A stretch of 64,000 bases of DNA, taken from positions 53,695,852 to 53,759,851 of the forward strand of contig NC_061867.1 in NCBI RefSeq assembly GCF_907164915.1. The letters run 5' to 3'. The stretch's first letter is position 1. Each line of letters opens with the position of its first letter. This DNA is from Impatiens glandulifera. Taxonomy: Eukaryota > Streptophyta > Magnoliopsida > Ericales > Balsaminaceae. Of the stretch, positions 39,299 through 52,043 are shown one piece after another. The position numbers and the translations under genes are program-made. Below the pieces are notes generated by a model that was not told the origin of the DNA, made no database searches, and saw only the letters and a program-made list of their open reading frames with translations.

Positions 39299-42200
39299 AT
39301 GTCGGGTAACCAAGGCAACAACATGGAAGTGGATCATCCCATCGACTCCCGAGAGGTTGTCTTGCAAGTTTGTAGGAGCATAAACGAAAACGAAACTGCA
39401 CCCACTACGGCATCCACCGTCAATCCCAGCACTAAACCAGAGAGGTATGTTCATCTTATTGTGTTTATACTCATTTTACACATGTTTATTCAATTTATTT
39501 CGTATAATACTGATTTATGCTATCCCACCAAAATTAATGACTTCGAGGACCTATGAAAGGAAGAGGAAGAGAAATCCGAAGACGAATACTAAGTCGTCAT
39601 CGACTGCTGAATCAGTTTCCACAGTTGTTGTCGAAGCTACTGATGTTGCTGCAGGTACTGATGAGATTTTACCACCACCTTTTCCTCCTAAAAAAAAACC
39701 CAATGTTATTCCTACCTCCACTCCAACAGTCGATGAAGAGTTACCAGAACCACCCCCAGAAACCACTAATATTTCTCCGTCTACTACCCCATTCGATGAA
39801 GAGTTTCCCCCATCTCCCCAAAAAACCAAAACCCGCAAGAAACGTAAACTGACATTTCTAACCAGATCATCACCTCATGGCCTCGCTCAACTCATTCCTC
39901 AATTGAGCGTAGAACAGAGGGAAGCCGTGAAGGAAATCGGGTTTGGTTCTCTTCTTACAATGGGCGTCTCCAAGTGCCTGGCTCATTTTTCCAGACACGT
40001 AGTCCAATGTTTTGACCCGGATAAGAGTTCTCTGGTATTGTCCAACGGTGATGAGATCCGTATCGATGAAGATCTCGTACAGCTCGTGATGAACCTCCCT
40101 AGAGGGGCAATGAACGTAGTCGAGTCCGTTGGGTTGGACAAGACTAAGGACCCTGATTATTTTAATTTCTTGAGGGATTGGAAGACCAGATGGACCGGGG
40201 AAGACTCAAAAGCTCCCGAAACACTTTCTATGATCCCCAAGATATTAAGTAACACAAGTGCAGACAACGATTTCAAAATAGACTTCGTTGTCTTTGTTGT
40301 CTCTAGTTTTTTATGTCCAGTTCAAAATTCACGAGCCAGGTAAACATGTATTCAAACCTATTATATATCTAATTGTATTTGTGAATACTGACAAATGTAT
40401 TTTTTTCATTTCAGGTTCAAAATTCTCAAATCCTTAATGGAGGTTGATAACATAAAGGAACTGAACTGGTGCCACTTTACACTACAACGATTGGTTGACA
40501 GTGTAAGAAGTTGGAAAGAAAAAGCAAGTAAAGATAAAAATCCATATTTCGATGGACCTATAACCCTTTTATCGGTAAGTATTGTTGCCTCTCTTATATA
40601 TGATTTATAGATATGTAATATTTTCTAACATGTTTCCCACTCCTTTACTCCAGATTTGCTACCTAGATGGTGTTTTTGTGGAAGGTGAACGTATCCCCTA
40701 CGAAAGAAAATTTCCAATTATCTCCTGTTGGGATGACGTCAGCGTGTTAGAGTTTACCAACTTAGAAGGTCGTGCTGGTGGTTTTGGGCTGGGCAGGGCA
40801 AGGGCGCGCCTAGCAGTTAGACAACCCGAGAATCCAGTTGACTCGGTTGAAGTAAAAGAAGACGATAATGAGGTATGTGGAAACAATAAATTGACTCCCA
40901 TTGTTCTTTATTATCCTGTTTTCAAGATTAATGAAGTCTGTTTTTCATAATGTACAGTTGTTGACATCCAAAATCCTGCAAACTTTTAAAGATACAGCCC
41001 AACAGCTGAATTACCTATCAGGGGAGTTGGAGAAACGCAACATCGATCCCAAGCCCTTTTTTGAGGCCGGTTTCCTGAACCTCAGAGAGTCTGAAGGGTT
41101 CATGAAACACTTGAAGGTGGTGATCGATGGTCCGGTTCATGTAGGTGTGGAAGATCCTACAAGGGATGCACTTGGGGACACTTTACAGTGTGCGGGCTTG
41201 AAATTCAATAGTCCCCGGGTTGATTACACATGTCAGACTGCAGTGGAGGACCATGCAGACAATCCACCAGCACAGGCTGAAGTGAATGATTTTGAGGATG
41301 CAGTGATGTCAAATGAAGAAAATCCATCAGATCACGTTGAACAGAATGATCTCGATGTTGCCGTTCTGGCCAATGAAGCTCTGTCACCCCCTGTTCAACC
41401 GAAATCTGTTGAGGATGTACGTGAGGACATTGAAAATGAATCACTCCTTGTTGAACAGGAAGTTGTACAGGCTGCATTTCAGCCCATTCAAGCCAAGTCA
41501 CCCCCTTTTCAACCGGACGAACCTGAGGATGCAGTTATGCCCCATCAAGAAAATTGTTCGGATCACGTGGAACCGAATGATCTCGATGATGGAGTTCTGC
41601 ACAATGAAGATCAGTCACTCCCTGTTCAACCGAAAGATGTTGAGGATGTAGGTCATGACATTGACGATGACTCACTCCTTGTTGAACAGGAAGATGTACA
41701 GGCTGCATTTCAGCCCATTCAAGCCAAGTCACCCCCTTTTCAACCGGACGAACCTGAGGATGCAGTTCTTCCCAACAAAGATGCCTCACCCCGTGTTGAA
41801 CCAACTGATCATGAGGGCGAAGTCAAGGAACCGGATGAGGTACCCCCAGTGCAGACACCCACTCTTGAAGACGATGATCAGGGTGAAGGGAAGGAACCGG
41901 TTGAGGAACCCAAAGCGCAGCATGTTGAACCAAATGATCAGGGTGAAGGGAAGGAACATGTTGCGGCACCCAAAGCTCAGTCTGTTGCACCAAATGATCA
42001 GGTTAAAGGCAAGGAAAAGGTTGAGGCTTCTAATGCCGTTGAATCTTCTGAAGATGAAGATGAAGTTGATGGAGGGGGATGCATCAACATTAGAGAATAT
42101 CCTAAGAGGAAGATCACGAAAATTCCTGTGCACCTTCGATCCCCCTACATGCAACAGGTTGCAGATATGTTGGACCACAACATAACCACCAAGGAACAGC

Positions 42201-43273
42201 GATTAGCCGATTTTGTGTTCGATGAAGACCTGCCTCCAATGTAAGTTACCTCTCATGCTTTTCGGAATTTCAAATATGAAATTAGTTAGTTATGGTCTTG
42301 TAAATGAATGTATTTTGCAGGGACGTTCTGTACGAAGGTGCACCGGGTAATATCACCCGTAAGCTATTTCAAACAGTGAAAATGGGTCGTGAAATTGCGA
42401 GCGAAGTTGTGGACGCTTGGTCCATAATTGTGCACTTCAAATGCCGTAGGTTGCCAAGGCATGAACCACGAATAATATGTTTTTCAACAATTTCACATGT
42501 AAGTGCTTCTCTTGTTTTGTTCTATGTATCCTTCAATGTTCATGACTTTGAGTCTCCACCCTTATTTTGCAGGTTAATCTGCAGTATGATAGGACCTTAT
42601 TTTGTCAATCCCTTGAAGAAGACATGAGAAACTACCATGTCACAAAAGAAGACATCATCTTCGCTGACCTGGTATGTACATATCCCTCAATTCCAAGTAA
42701 CGAGACTGCCATAAAATAACAAATGTTTATGTTCTTTTTGCAGATATTCCTACCTGTCGTCACTTCTGGACATTTCTTTCTTGTATGTGTGAATATTAAA
42801 GACTCCCAAATAAATGTCCTAGACAACTCCGGTCGTCCGCATAGAATGAAAATTTTGGACAAGTATGTCCAGTTGAGGAATCAAATCGATAGTTTTTCGA
42901 CTTTCTTGGAAAGGCAAGGCATACAAAAATTTGCAGAAAAGGTTAAGATGTACAAGATAACGGCCCCAAAGCTGCCTTGGCAAGACCAAACAAACAAGAC
43001 CGACTGCGGTGTATATTTAATGAGACATATGGAAACATATAGAGGAAAGATGAAGGGTTGGTCATGTGACATCAACGAAAATAATGTGAGTGTTTTTTAT
43101 ATGTTATTCTATGACATTTAACAATTTTAAATGTTCTTATACTTTCTCTTGTTCTTTTGAAGGCCGACGAAGCTTTGAGTACATTGAGGATAAAATATTT
43201 ATACAGAATTCTTATGTCTGAGCACAATGTCAATAAGTTCAAGTTAAAGACTGCAATTAGATCAAGATATTAG
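39299..43273 (+). CDS. ULP-A: MULE-borne Ulp1/SENP-type C48 cysteine protease
   Basis: Nine exons: 39299-39444, 39548-40339, 40415-40574, 40654-40872, 40958-42240, 42321-42498, 42573-42671, 42744-43085 and 43163-43273. Phases agree and give 1109 aa without a stop. Residues about 50-150 are basic and Pro/Ser/Thr-rich. About 155-435 is the conserved N-terminal domain of plant transposon ULPs (SSPHGLAQLI, EIGFGSLLTMGVSKCL, IDFVVFVVSSFL). Exon 5 encodes a long acidic Pro-rich linker with a 78-aa internal duplication (VQAAFQPIQAKSPPFQPDEP twice). The C-terminus is the C48 catalytic domain with His969 (SGHFFLV), Asp986 (VLDN), Gln1039 (LPWQDQ) and Cys1047 (TDCGVYLMRHMETY), so the whole H-D-Q-C set is present. 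Expected activity: cleaving SUMO or a SUMO-like modifier. Promoter and 5' leader lie just inside the left subterminal repeats. Confidence 0.85.
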
Positions 43274-43724
43274 GGTTTTGTATGTGTGATACGGAATTAT
43301 ACTTGTACAGTAATTCTTATGTTCACACAGGTCAATTGACCTATTTTTAATGTATGGATGTTTGATATTGATTTATAACTTATAATGCAATTCAGATCTT
43401 AATGTATGTAAGGCAGTTCAGATCTTAATGTATGGAGTTATAATGAATTGCTTATAATGTATTGATGTTTGATATGTCTTCTTGTACACATATTTGTGAA
43501 ATCCTAAACGATGTTATTTTCTTAACTGTATCTTTTAATATTCTTAAACGAAGATATATTCTTAACATGATGAAACTGATAAACTTGCAACCGGACCACC
43601 TCTTGAAACGGAATTATCTTGTTATGTCTTCTTGTGGCCCTCTTCTTAACTATCAATTTTCAAATTCCTAAACGAAGATATCTTCTTATGTTCCTCTGTG
43701 CAATCCTTAGTTTGAAAATCAGAG

Positions 43725-44200
43725 ACGAAGATATCTTCTTCAATATATGTTTGCAAATTACTAAACGAAGATATCTTCTTCACTATATATTTTGAAATTC
43801 CTAAACGAATATATCTTCTTAATTTATTTTGGGGTACAGTCGATATTTCGAAAGTAGGAGACGAAGATATCTTCTTCAATATATACTTTCAAATTCCTAA
43901 ACGAAGATATCTTCTTCACTATATATTTTGAAATTCCTAAACGAATATATCTTCTTAATTTATTTTGGGGTACAGTCGATATTTCGAAACTAGGAGACGA
44001 AGATATCTTCTTCAATATATACTTTCAAATTCCTAAACGAAGATATCTTCTTCACTATATATTTTGAAATTCCTAAACGAATATATCTTCTTAATTTATT
44101 TTGGGGGTACAGTCGATATTTCGAAACTAGGAGACGAAGATATCTTCTTCAATATATGTTTTCAAATTCCTAGACGAATATATATTCGTATTGACAAGAA
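43725..44200. repeat. 136-bp tandem array of palindromic motifs between the two protease genes
   Basis: About 3.5 units starting at 43725, 43861, 43997 and 44134. Each unit contains three palindromic cores (ACGAAGATATCTTCTT twice, ACGAATATATCTTCTT once) spaced about 40 bp apart, joined by TCAAATTCCTAA and TATTTTGGGGTACAGTCGAT. Single cores also occur just upstream (43672, 43548). The array fills the interval between the ULP-A stop and the ULP-B leader. Confidence 0.9.
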
Positions 44201-44327
44201 ATAAAAAATATAATACGAAGATATCTTCACAACATGTAATGCACCTACCGGAGTTATGTATTGATGTGAATTCAAGAATGAAAACTCATTTATTACTTCA
44301 ACTACTGATGTATCAACTTCATCACTC

Positions 44328-44332
44328 TCATA

Positions 44333-44369
<37 letters not shown>

Positions 44370-44396
44370 ACTCCACTCTCACTCTCACCTCTCTCT
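44328..44396 (+). repeat. CTCACT-type pyrimidine microsatellite in the ULP-B leader
   Basis: Repeated CACTCT/CTCACT hexamers about 80-145 bp before the ULP-B start codon. Confidence 0.85.
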
Positions 44397-44472
44397 CTGT
44401 TTTGACTCTTTCCTTCCCAAATCTCTATCTACCGGTGTCTTTCCTTCATTCCTTTAGCGTAAAACTCATAAG

Positions 44473-47400
44473 ATGGATGTAGAGATTGACCCAGACATGC
44501 TTGTTTTATCGCAGCAACAGCTTGAGCGATACTTAAGTCTGATCAACGATGACCCTGTACCTTTTAGTGTCTATCATGTAGATGAGATTCTTCCTCTATT
44601 ACGAATAAACGTTAACGACGGACTGATGGCCCACATGCAAAGCAGATGGAATACGGACTCTCGTTCTTTTGTTATTGGGGAAATGCACATATGCCCGACG
44701 CTAGAGGACTTTGCTTCAATCCTTAGGTGTGGTAGTCTTGCACTCATGATCTTGCCTGTCCATCAAGAGCAGAACCTCTCCATCGGGCCTTCATCACCTG
44801 ATTAACAGGTTATCTGAAGAACAGAAGCAGGCTGTGAGGGACATAGGATTTGGTTCCCTTCTGTCACTTGGCATATCAAAATGCCCACTTCAATTCTCAC
44901 GCTGCATTGTGAGTCTATTCAATCCCAGAAGGAGGAGCATCGTCCTACACAGTGGAGAGGAGATGCAGATTGATGAAGAGGATGTTCAATGTGTATTGAA
45001 CATACCCAGAGGTGAATTAGTTGTGGCAGAGTGTTTAGGAAATCACACGGACGACAAGGTGTACAAGGACCATCTCACGACGTGGAGAAGGAGATGGGGA
45101 TTCGAGAACAGTGGAGGTCCTTCAACCTACCAAATGCCTGACAAAATTCTACAGAACACAGAAGGAGACAGTAACTTCAAGATGGACTTCGTGGTGTTTG
45201 TTGTATCCAGTTTTTTGTGGACATCCCAAAATCCACAGTGCAGGTATACCCAAAGAACCTAGCATTAATTCTGTGATCTCATTTAGAACTTCAATATAAT
45301 TTTAAATGGCTTGAGTCAATACTTTTTTATTTTCAGATTCAAAGTACTGAAATCCCTCCAGGATGTATCTAAAATCAAAGACTACAACTGGTGCAAGTTC
45401 ACGTTAGACGGGCTAGTCGACAGTGTTTATAAGTGGAAAGCAAAAAAGACATCCTATTTCCATGGACCATTAACCTTTCTTTTGGTGAGTGTAGAAATCT
45501 ATTGGCTGGAGGTTGTCCATTCATAATTTTTTGATGACTTTGAACGTAACATATATTTGTTCATGCTAATGTATCAGTTGTGCTACTTGGACCGTGTGGT
45601 TGAGTTCAAGGTAAACAGTAAGATCTCAAGGAGTTTTCCTATTCTAGGATGCTGGGACGAGAAGAAGATGTACGAAAGGGTTGAGTATGAGGCTGCACAG
45701 GGGGGGTTTGGACATGGTAGGGTGGTTGCTCGCATAGCCATTCCGAATGAGCAACCACCGATGCAACAAAATGTGCAGCCAACACCACCACAAACTGGAG
45801 ATGACCATCCAACTGAGCATGCTCCAATTACACAAAACCTGGCGTCATGTTTGAGGAAGGTTGCTGCCGCTGCCGAAGAATTGGCACAAGGGGCTAAATA
45901 TCTGAATGAGATGCACCAGATAAACGCCATGGAACTTGTACAGTCTGCATTTGAGCCATTGGCCACGGTGCTAAACTCCAATGCAATCCTGAGGGAAGGC
46001 TTACAGCGGAGTCTGGACCAAAACAAAAAGCAGCAGCCCAGAGGAAGTGGCATTAACCCCAACACGGAAGCCACCACCCAAGCGAAAGGCAACACCCTTC
46101 CTACCAACAACCCTGCCAACACCAATCCAACGGCCCCATCGAACAAGAACACATTCACCCCCACCACCGAAACGAAGACAAAAGCCAACCACCCACCAAC
46201 GGCCCCATCCAACAAGAGCACACTTTCTCCCAACATCCAAAAAAATATCAACGCAGACAACCAAGCCAAATCCAACACCCATCCTCTAAACACCCTAGAC
46301 CACACACAACCCACCCTCACACCAACACCCCAATCCCACAAGAACCCCCTTCCACTCAAAACAGATACCCAAACCCCAGCCCCACCCCCTCCAATGGCAC
46401 AAGCCAAAGCCAACCCCCTTCCTCCAATCACAACCACACCCCCTCCAGTGGCACAAGCCAAAGCCAACCCCATTCCTCCACTCAAAACCACACCCCCTCC
46501 AATGGCACAAGCCAAAGCCAACCCCCTTCCTCCAATCAAAACCACACCCCCTCCAGTGGCACAAGCCAAAGCCAACCCCATTCCTCCACTCAAAACCACA
46601 CACCCTCCAGTGGCACAAGCCAAAGCAAACCCCATTCCTCCACTCAAAACCACACCCCCTCCAATGGCACAAGCCAAGCCCAAAACAAACCCCATTCCTC
46701 CACTCAAAACCACACCCCCTCCAATGGCATAAGACAAGCCCAAAGCAAACCCCATTCCTCCACTCAAAACCACACCCCCTCCAATGGCACAAGCCAAACC
46801 CAAAGCCAACCCAATTACTCCCAAAACAGAAACCAACACGAACACCAACACTCCAACCACCCCAGCCTTGCCTCCTACCCTAATTATCCAAAAAAAAGAG
46901 GAAGCAGGACCTTCAAAGGCCTTAAATGTCCAAAGAAAAGCCCCACGAAATTTGAAAACTGATTGGTTAACCGATGTCATCAAAACAGAAACCAACAAAA
47001 ACTCCCCTTCTTTGGCGATAGTTAAAAAGGAACCTGAAGAATGCATCTCCAGTCTACCACAGCCACTTCAAACCGCCTCTTCATTGGAGACAGTAAAGAA
47101 TGAACCTGAAGAAGGCATCTCCAGTCTACTAACGCCATTTCACACCGCCTCTTCTTTGGAGATAGTAAAGAATGAACCGGAAGAAGGCATCTCCAGTGTA
47201 CTACCGCCACTTCAAACTAGCTCTTCTCGTCCAAACATGCAAACGAAAGAATGGCTTAAAGCATTGGACTTGCCTACAGCTTTGAAAACACCACAATTCA
47301 ATAAAATGTTTAGGGATGACAAGAAACTAACAAACTTTCAGAAGATTTTTGTGGGTTTCGTATTTGCTGGAGGACTTGATCCAAGGTAATGTTTGCTGCA

Positions 47401-48467
47401 AATGCTTAATTATTCATAAAAAATAGGAATTGCACACCATCTTGAAAAATGTTTTGCTGTTTTCATGCAGTGAAATGTTATTTATTGCGGAACACCTATG
47501 TCTACACGTGACGCGCGGGGACATGCTTACAATGGCTGATCAAACCTGGGTAGACAGTATGATTATTGATGTTTGGTCATACATTTTGCACAACCTTTCT
47601 AGGAAAAATGTCAAACCTCGTTACAAGAAGATTTTCTACACAACCGTGCTCACCGTAAGTTGTACTAGCACTGTTATTTATCAATTATGTTATTCTTGTG
47701 AGACTAAAGACTGCTGTAAACAGATTTTTCGTGAAGGTGGGATAACTACGCGAGAAAAATTCAATGACAGGTTCTGTCTAGAAGGTCGGGTTTTCCAAAT
47801 TTCAAAAATGGACCTCTGGGAAGTGGACCTCGTAAGTACATCTCTGGCTGTCGTACCTTATAATATCATTTACCACTCAGTTCAAATCTAATCTTTTTTA
47901 ATTCTATCCACAGTTGTTTTTCCCAATCATTGATGACAGACATTTCTACCTTGTTTGCTATAACTTCATACAAAGGCAATTTCAAGTAATTGATAACCGG
48001 GAGTCACCTATGCAATCGCCCTTCGAAAGAAGATATAAGAATGCACAAATCTTGGTATGACACTACAATTAAAATTTAAAACAGTTCAATTTTGGAATTC
48101 TAGTAGCACTAAAATACATTACATAATGTTGTTTGTAATGATGTATCAGGATGACTACATTCAACAATATATGAACGACGTAGACCCCGTTCTTGCTAAA
48201 AAGTATGGCGGTTTGGAAAAGATATGTCTGAAATTGCCATGGCAGGATTCAAAGAATTACACTGACTGCGGCATTTTTTGCATGAGACACATGGAGACGT
48301 ATGAAGGTGAGGTGAAGGGGTGGAAAACTGGCTTTGGAGTTAAAAGAAATGTAAGGAACCAAATAAAGACATTGAGGATGGAATACTGTTGGCGTGTCAT
48401 TGGCTCGGAGCTAAACAAGGCCAGGAGCAAGGTCTACAATTCCTGCCGTAAATGGATAAGTCAATGA
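44473..48467 (+). pseudogene. ULP-B: second MULE-borne Ulp1/C48 protease, one nonsense codon and a possible frameshift
   Basis: Exons 44473-44726, 44773-45243, 45337-45484, 45578-47385, 47471-47654, 47724-47831, 47914-48054 and 48150-48467 give 1144 codons in phase, with one internal TAA at 46730-46732 (codon 676), where sister repeats have CAA. The first junction needs a 46-nt GT...AG segment (44727-44772), very short for a plant intron; otherwise it is a frameshift and translation could start at 44834. The extreme N-terminus (RWNTDSRSFVIGEMHICPTL) resembles plant-mobile-domain proteins and is absent from ULP-A. Then come the shared ULP N-terminal domain (DIGFGSLLSLGISKC, MDFVVFVVSSFLW), a long Pro/Thr/Ala/Lys linker with repeated TTPPPMAQAKANP units, a repeated EEGISS motif, and a C48 domain with His (DDRHFYLV), Asp (VIDN), Gln (LPWQDS) and Cys (TDCGIFCMRHMETY). 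It is paralogous to ULP-A with a different linker. Confidence 0.8.
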
Positions 48468-48758
48468 ATTAGGAACTGTATACATATTGTGGAATTAAAT
48501 TTTACAAAGAATTTTAGTTCACATGAGTACAATAATGTACTCATAGACAGATGGGGTAATTAAACTATTCCTATAATTGTAATGATTTATTGTTACAATA
48601 AAGAATATGTTGTGTAATTTCAATTCTCAAAAATTGTTACTTCACATCCTCACACTAATGAACGTGTATACATGAAGTGTGTTTTTTTATGAAATTTGAT
48701 TTTCAAATACTTGTTCAATTATGTGTTAAATGAATAAATTAAGTGAAATAAACATGAG

Positions 48759-49161
48759 CCGCATAAATATTCGCTTCAAAGACCTTCTCTTCATAAAATA
48801 TATATGTGAAGCCTCGAATTTCATGAAAGAAATATGAAGAGAATAAATATTCGCCTATAAGACATATTTTCGATGAAGCGAATACATATTCGCCTCAAAT
48901 TATTGATAATGTAAAGCCACCATCTCATCCATGAGAAGCGGGATGACTTGTCATGTCACTGCACTTACCCCGACATGTAAATACCAGTTTCAACATAAAG
49001 ATCAATTTCATCAGACAAATATGAGGAGAATAAATATTCGACCGAGATACATGGTGAGGTTCAAGCGAACACATATTCGCCTCAGTATTATGTTTCATTT
49101 TCTCAATTTGCAACTAAAAGGATACTTAATATTAGTTGACTTGGGGCGAATAAATATTCGA
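48759..49161. repeat. Cluster of palindromic 16-mers downstream of ULP-B
   Basis: Six copies of the motif within 400 bp: 48759-48774, 48839-48854, 48878-48893 (GCGAATACATATTCGC), 49026-49041, 49065-49080 (GCGAACACATATTCGC) and 49146-49161. They lie between the convergent 3' ends of ULP-B and the transposase gene. Confidence 0.85.
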
Positions 49162-49303
49162 TTGATTTAGGTGTTTGTAATTTTTTAGAAATGAATTAGT
49201 GTGGTCATTCATTTGGTATTTCATAAAACTTCGCATGCATACATTCGACCTTATTCTTTGTTTCAAATCCAACGTACATACAATACTATATACATATCAG
49301 ATT

Positions 49304-52043
49304 TCACATGAAACTGGAATTCGATAGTTGAGATGACAAAAGAACAGTGAACGGAGTATTGGCGTCCATGCTGAAACTTTCGTCCCATTGTTGAGGAGTT
49401 GAGAACTGAGGAGTTGTCGTTGGCATTGTACTTGATGGCTGGAAAGGAATATCAAATTTATTTAAAAGTATGTTATTATATGAATATTAATAACACAATT
49501 ATTAGTAAAGAAGGGTAAGTCAGCAATTTCATACCGGAATATGTGATTCACTAGTTATTCTTGTTGATTTTCGTTTTCTTGAGTTCTTCTCCAGTCCACC
49601 TTTCCTTCTCTTACCCGACTTTGTTGGCTTCTTAGTTTTCATTCCTTTTGCTTGAACAAGGGCACCCTCGGCAGAACGTGATAAACCGGTTGGTGGAGTT
49701 TGCATATTTATACTCTCCTGCAATTTTTTATCCACAAACGTGCACTAGCTCAGCATGATTTCTTTGACATGATTGTAAGTGTCATCTCTTTCGGCTGCCT
49801 TGTTAAATAAATGCATGGACAACCCACACAAATCTCTGTATCTTATGTTATGAAGCTCACTCGGATCAACATTAGTACTGTCCACGATTGGATCAGTTCC
49901 AAATATTCCATCTTTGGCTGTTCTTGTCCACCTCTTCAATATCAACGCTGGAGGAATCTTCAACACGTCAATCGTTGTGAAAATCTTTAGGATGTGAGCA
50001 CACAAAATCCCTCCAAATTCAAATTTACAGCAGCTACACTCGATATTCTTATCGTCATTCTTATGAACTGTAACTGTATGAGAGCATCTCCTAGTGTGGG
50101 GTGTTACCTTGTATTTTCTGTGTGTGTCGACATCCTCTAACATTTCAACACCACAATCATGCGACATAAACCATTGTTGTTCAAAGCACTTAAAGACCTC
50201 TGGGGTGTAAACTTTGCAGGCATCCTTTAAGATCAAAACTGGATAGTTAAGACTTGGTTGGCTGGTAATTGATTTGAAATCAGCCTTCAACACATCATAT
50301 CTTCTTTCATCGAGTAGTCTTTCAAAGTGTTTGAAAAATTCTAAAAACTTGTGTTTGTAGGAGCAGTACCTTTTCAACATACTGTTCATACTCTCACTTC
50401 TCTGTGTTGTCGTCATATCAGCACAAAACATTTGTCGTCCATACACTAATGCCCACTTTCGCCTGATGCTAAACATGCGTTTCAACCAATCGTTGTTTTC
50501 AAGCCCGTAGTTTGTCAACATTTGATTCCAAGCTTCAACAAACTCTATCTCTTCTTCAAAATCATATATACACGAAGAAAAATCCTTAGAAAAATCTCTG
50601 AAATTATGGAACACCGAGCTAAGATGTATGGCTGCATTTTGAAATATGTGCCAAATACAGAGACGATGATTTGTTTCGGGCCATTGAGACGCCAAGGCCT
50701 TAGCCATGGCCGCGTCTTGATCTGTAAGAATGGTTTTTGGTTTTTTCCCATGCATAGCTTTGGTGAAAGTCTCAAACAACCAATCAAAAGTCATCGCAGT
50801 TTCATCGTATAATAGAGCTGCTCCAAAAAGAATTGATTGTTTGTGATGATTGACACCTACAAAAAGCGCAACTGGACGACCTTCATTATTCTTCTTGTAT
50901 GTGGTGTCAAAACTGATCACGTCTCCGAAGTATGAATAATCGGACCGCATGTTGGAATCACACCAAAAAATATTCGTTATCAAATCGTCCGCATCAAGTT
51001 GAAAAGCATTATAAAAACCAGGATCATTGGATTGTTTGTTCTGCAAATACTCTAATACACCCCCTGTTTCCCCAAAATTACACTCTCTGGTTCTTTTCGT
51101 GCGCAGGTAATTTTTGTAATCCTCAGGAAGAAAACCTAGATTCTCCCTTCCACCGATTTGTTTAGACATTAGAGCATGTGATGACTTAGGAGGAATTCCC
51201 ACGTTAGTGGCCATCTCGATATGTAAGCCTGCAACTGCAGAAATATTCCTATGGCATCTATACAGGTGAGTTTTCTTTGGACTTGCAAGAGGATGACTAT
51301 GATCACTAATAAAATTTACCACTTGGAACTTTCCATTGTCTGCACGCTTTATCCTCAATTTCGCTTCACAACAGAACTGAGTCACAGAATGTCTACGTTT
51401 CACATAGACATCACGTTTGTCCTTTCCCCGTTCACCCTGTGCACTACAAAAAAAAACTCTATCCAGTATTTTACCCTCCTTGTCTACATGTTTTGAACTG
51501 CGCCTTATACCAAATCCTATTAGTTTAGCGTATGCTAAGTAGAATACGTAGCCTTCTTCTTCACTTTCAAATTCTCTACCTAAAAGTGGAATTAAGTTGG
51601 ATTCTATGTCCTCCAAAGGTTGGCCGTTTCCATCGAAATTCAATTGACGACGACAAGTAGCAGATTCGCTGTTCAGTTTGAACAAGTGGAAAATAAAGGT
51701 TTGTAGATTATTGGAAAATGAAAACAATATAAGCGAAGAAAGCTTCACTTCAACAGTATGAAGATTGTAATATTAGGCGAATATAGTTTCGCTTCATAAG
51801 ATATTATCTCATAATATAGTAGTGAAGAGATCTTCGCTTACATGTGCACTACAAAAATTGGAGAACTTAAACAATGTTACCTTAAATCAATAATATCATT
51901 CTCGTCCATATCATTCTCGCTGATACGTATTCCTTCCTGATAATCAAAAAGAACAGAACATTTCATGTCGAGTATTCAAAAAACATAGAAAAGGTTGGGA
52001 AGAAAAGTAAAGGAGGTATAGATGACATTCAAAAACATACCAT
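49304..52043 (-). CDS. FAR1/MURA-type MULE transposase with SWIM finger, one in-frame TAG
   Basis: Exons on the minus strand: 52043-52041 (ATG only), 51936-51881, 51668-49535 and 49438-49304. Phases agree and give 776 codons, with a TAG at 49747-49745 (codon 661); reading beyond it stays in frame through a basic Lys/Arg-rich tail (TKKPTKSGKRRKGG) and a last exon to TGA. The N-terminal FAR1 DNA-binding domain (about 50-150) has EEEGYVFYLAYAKLIGFGIR and the Cys/His positions CCEAKL and DHSHPL. The MULE transposase core has Asp274 (SFDTTYKK), Asp336 (LTDQDAAM), the C-x2-H (CIWHI) and Glu445 (RSESMNS). The SWIM finger is CSC-x8-CAH at about 564-578. The core is intact, so a product stopped at 661 could still be active; only the tail of about 115 aa is lost. 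Confidence 0.88.

Noticed and set aside
41205..42185. ORFs of 89-176 aa overlapping the ULP-A linker in other frames
   Set aside because: They follow the repeated linker DNA and have no independent features.
43725..44200. CRISPR-like array
   Set aside because: Plant nuclear context, 136-bp units without unique spacers; it is an ordinary tandem repeat.
45583..47046. 487-aa ORF antisense to ULP-B
   Set aside because: Shadow of the Pro/Ala-rich linker; low-complexity Gly/Val/Leu composition and no domain, while the sense strand has spliced homology to ULP-A.
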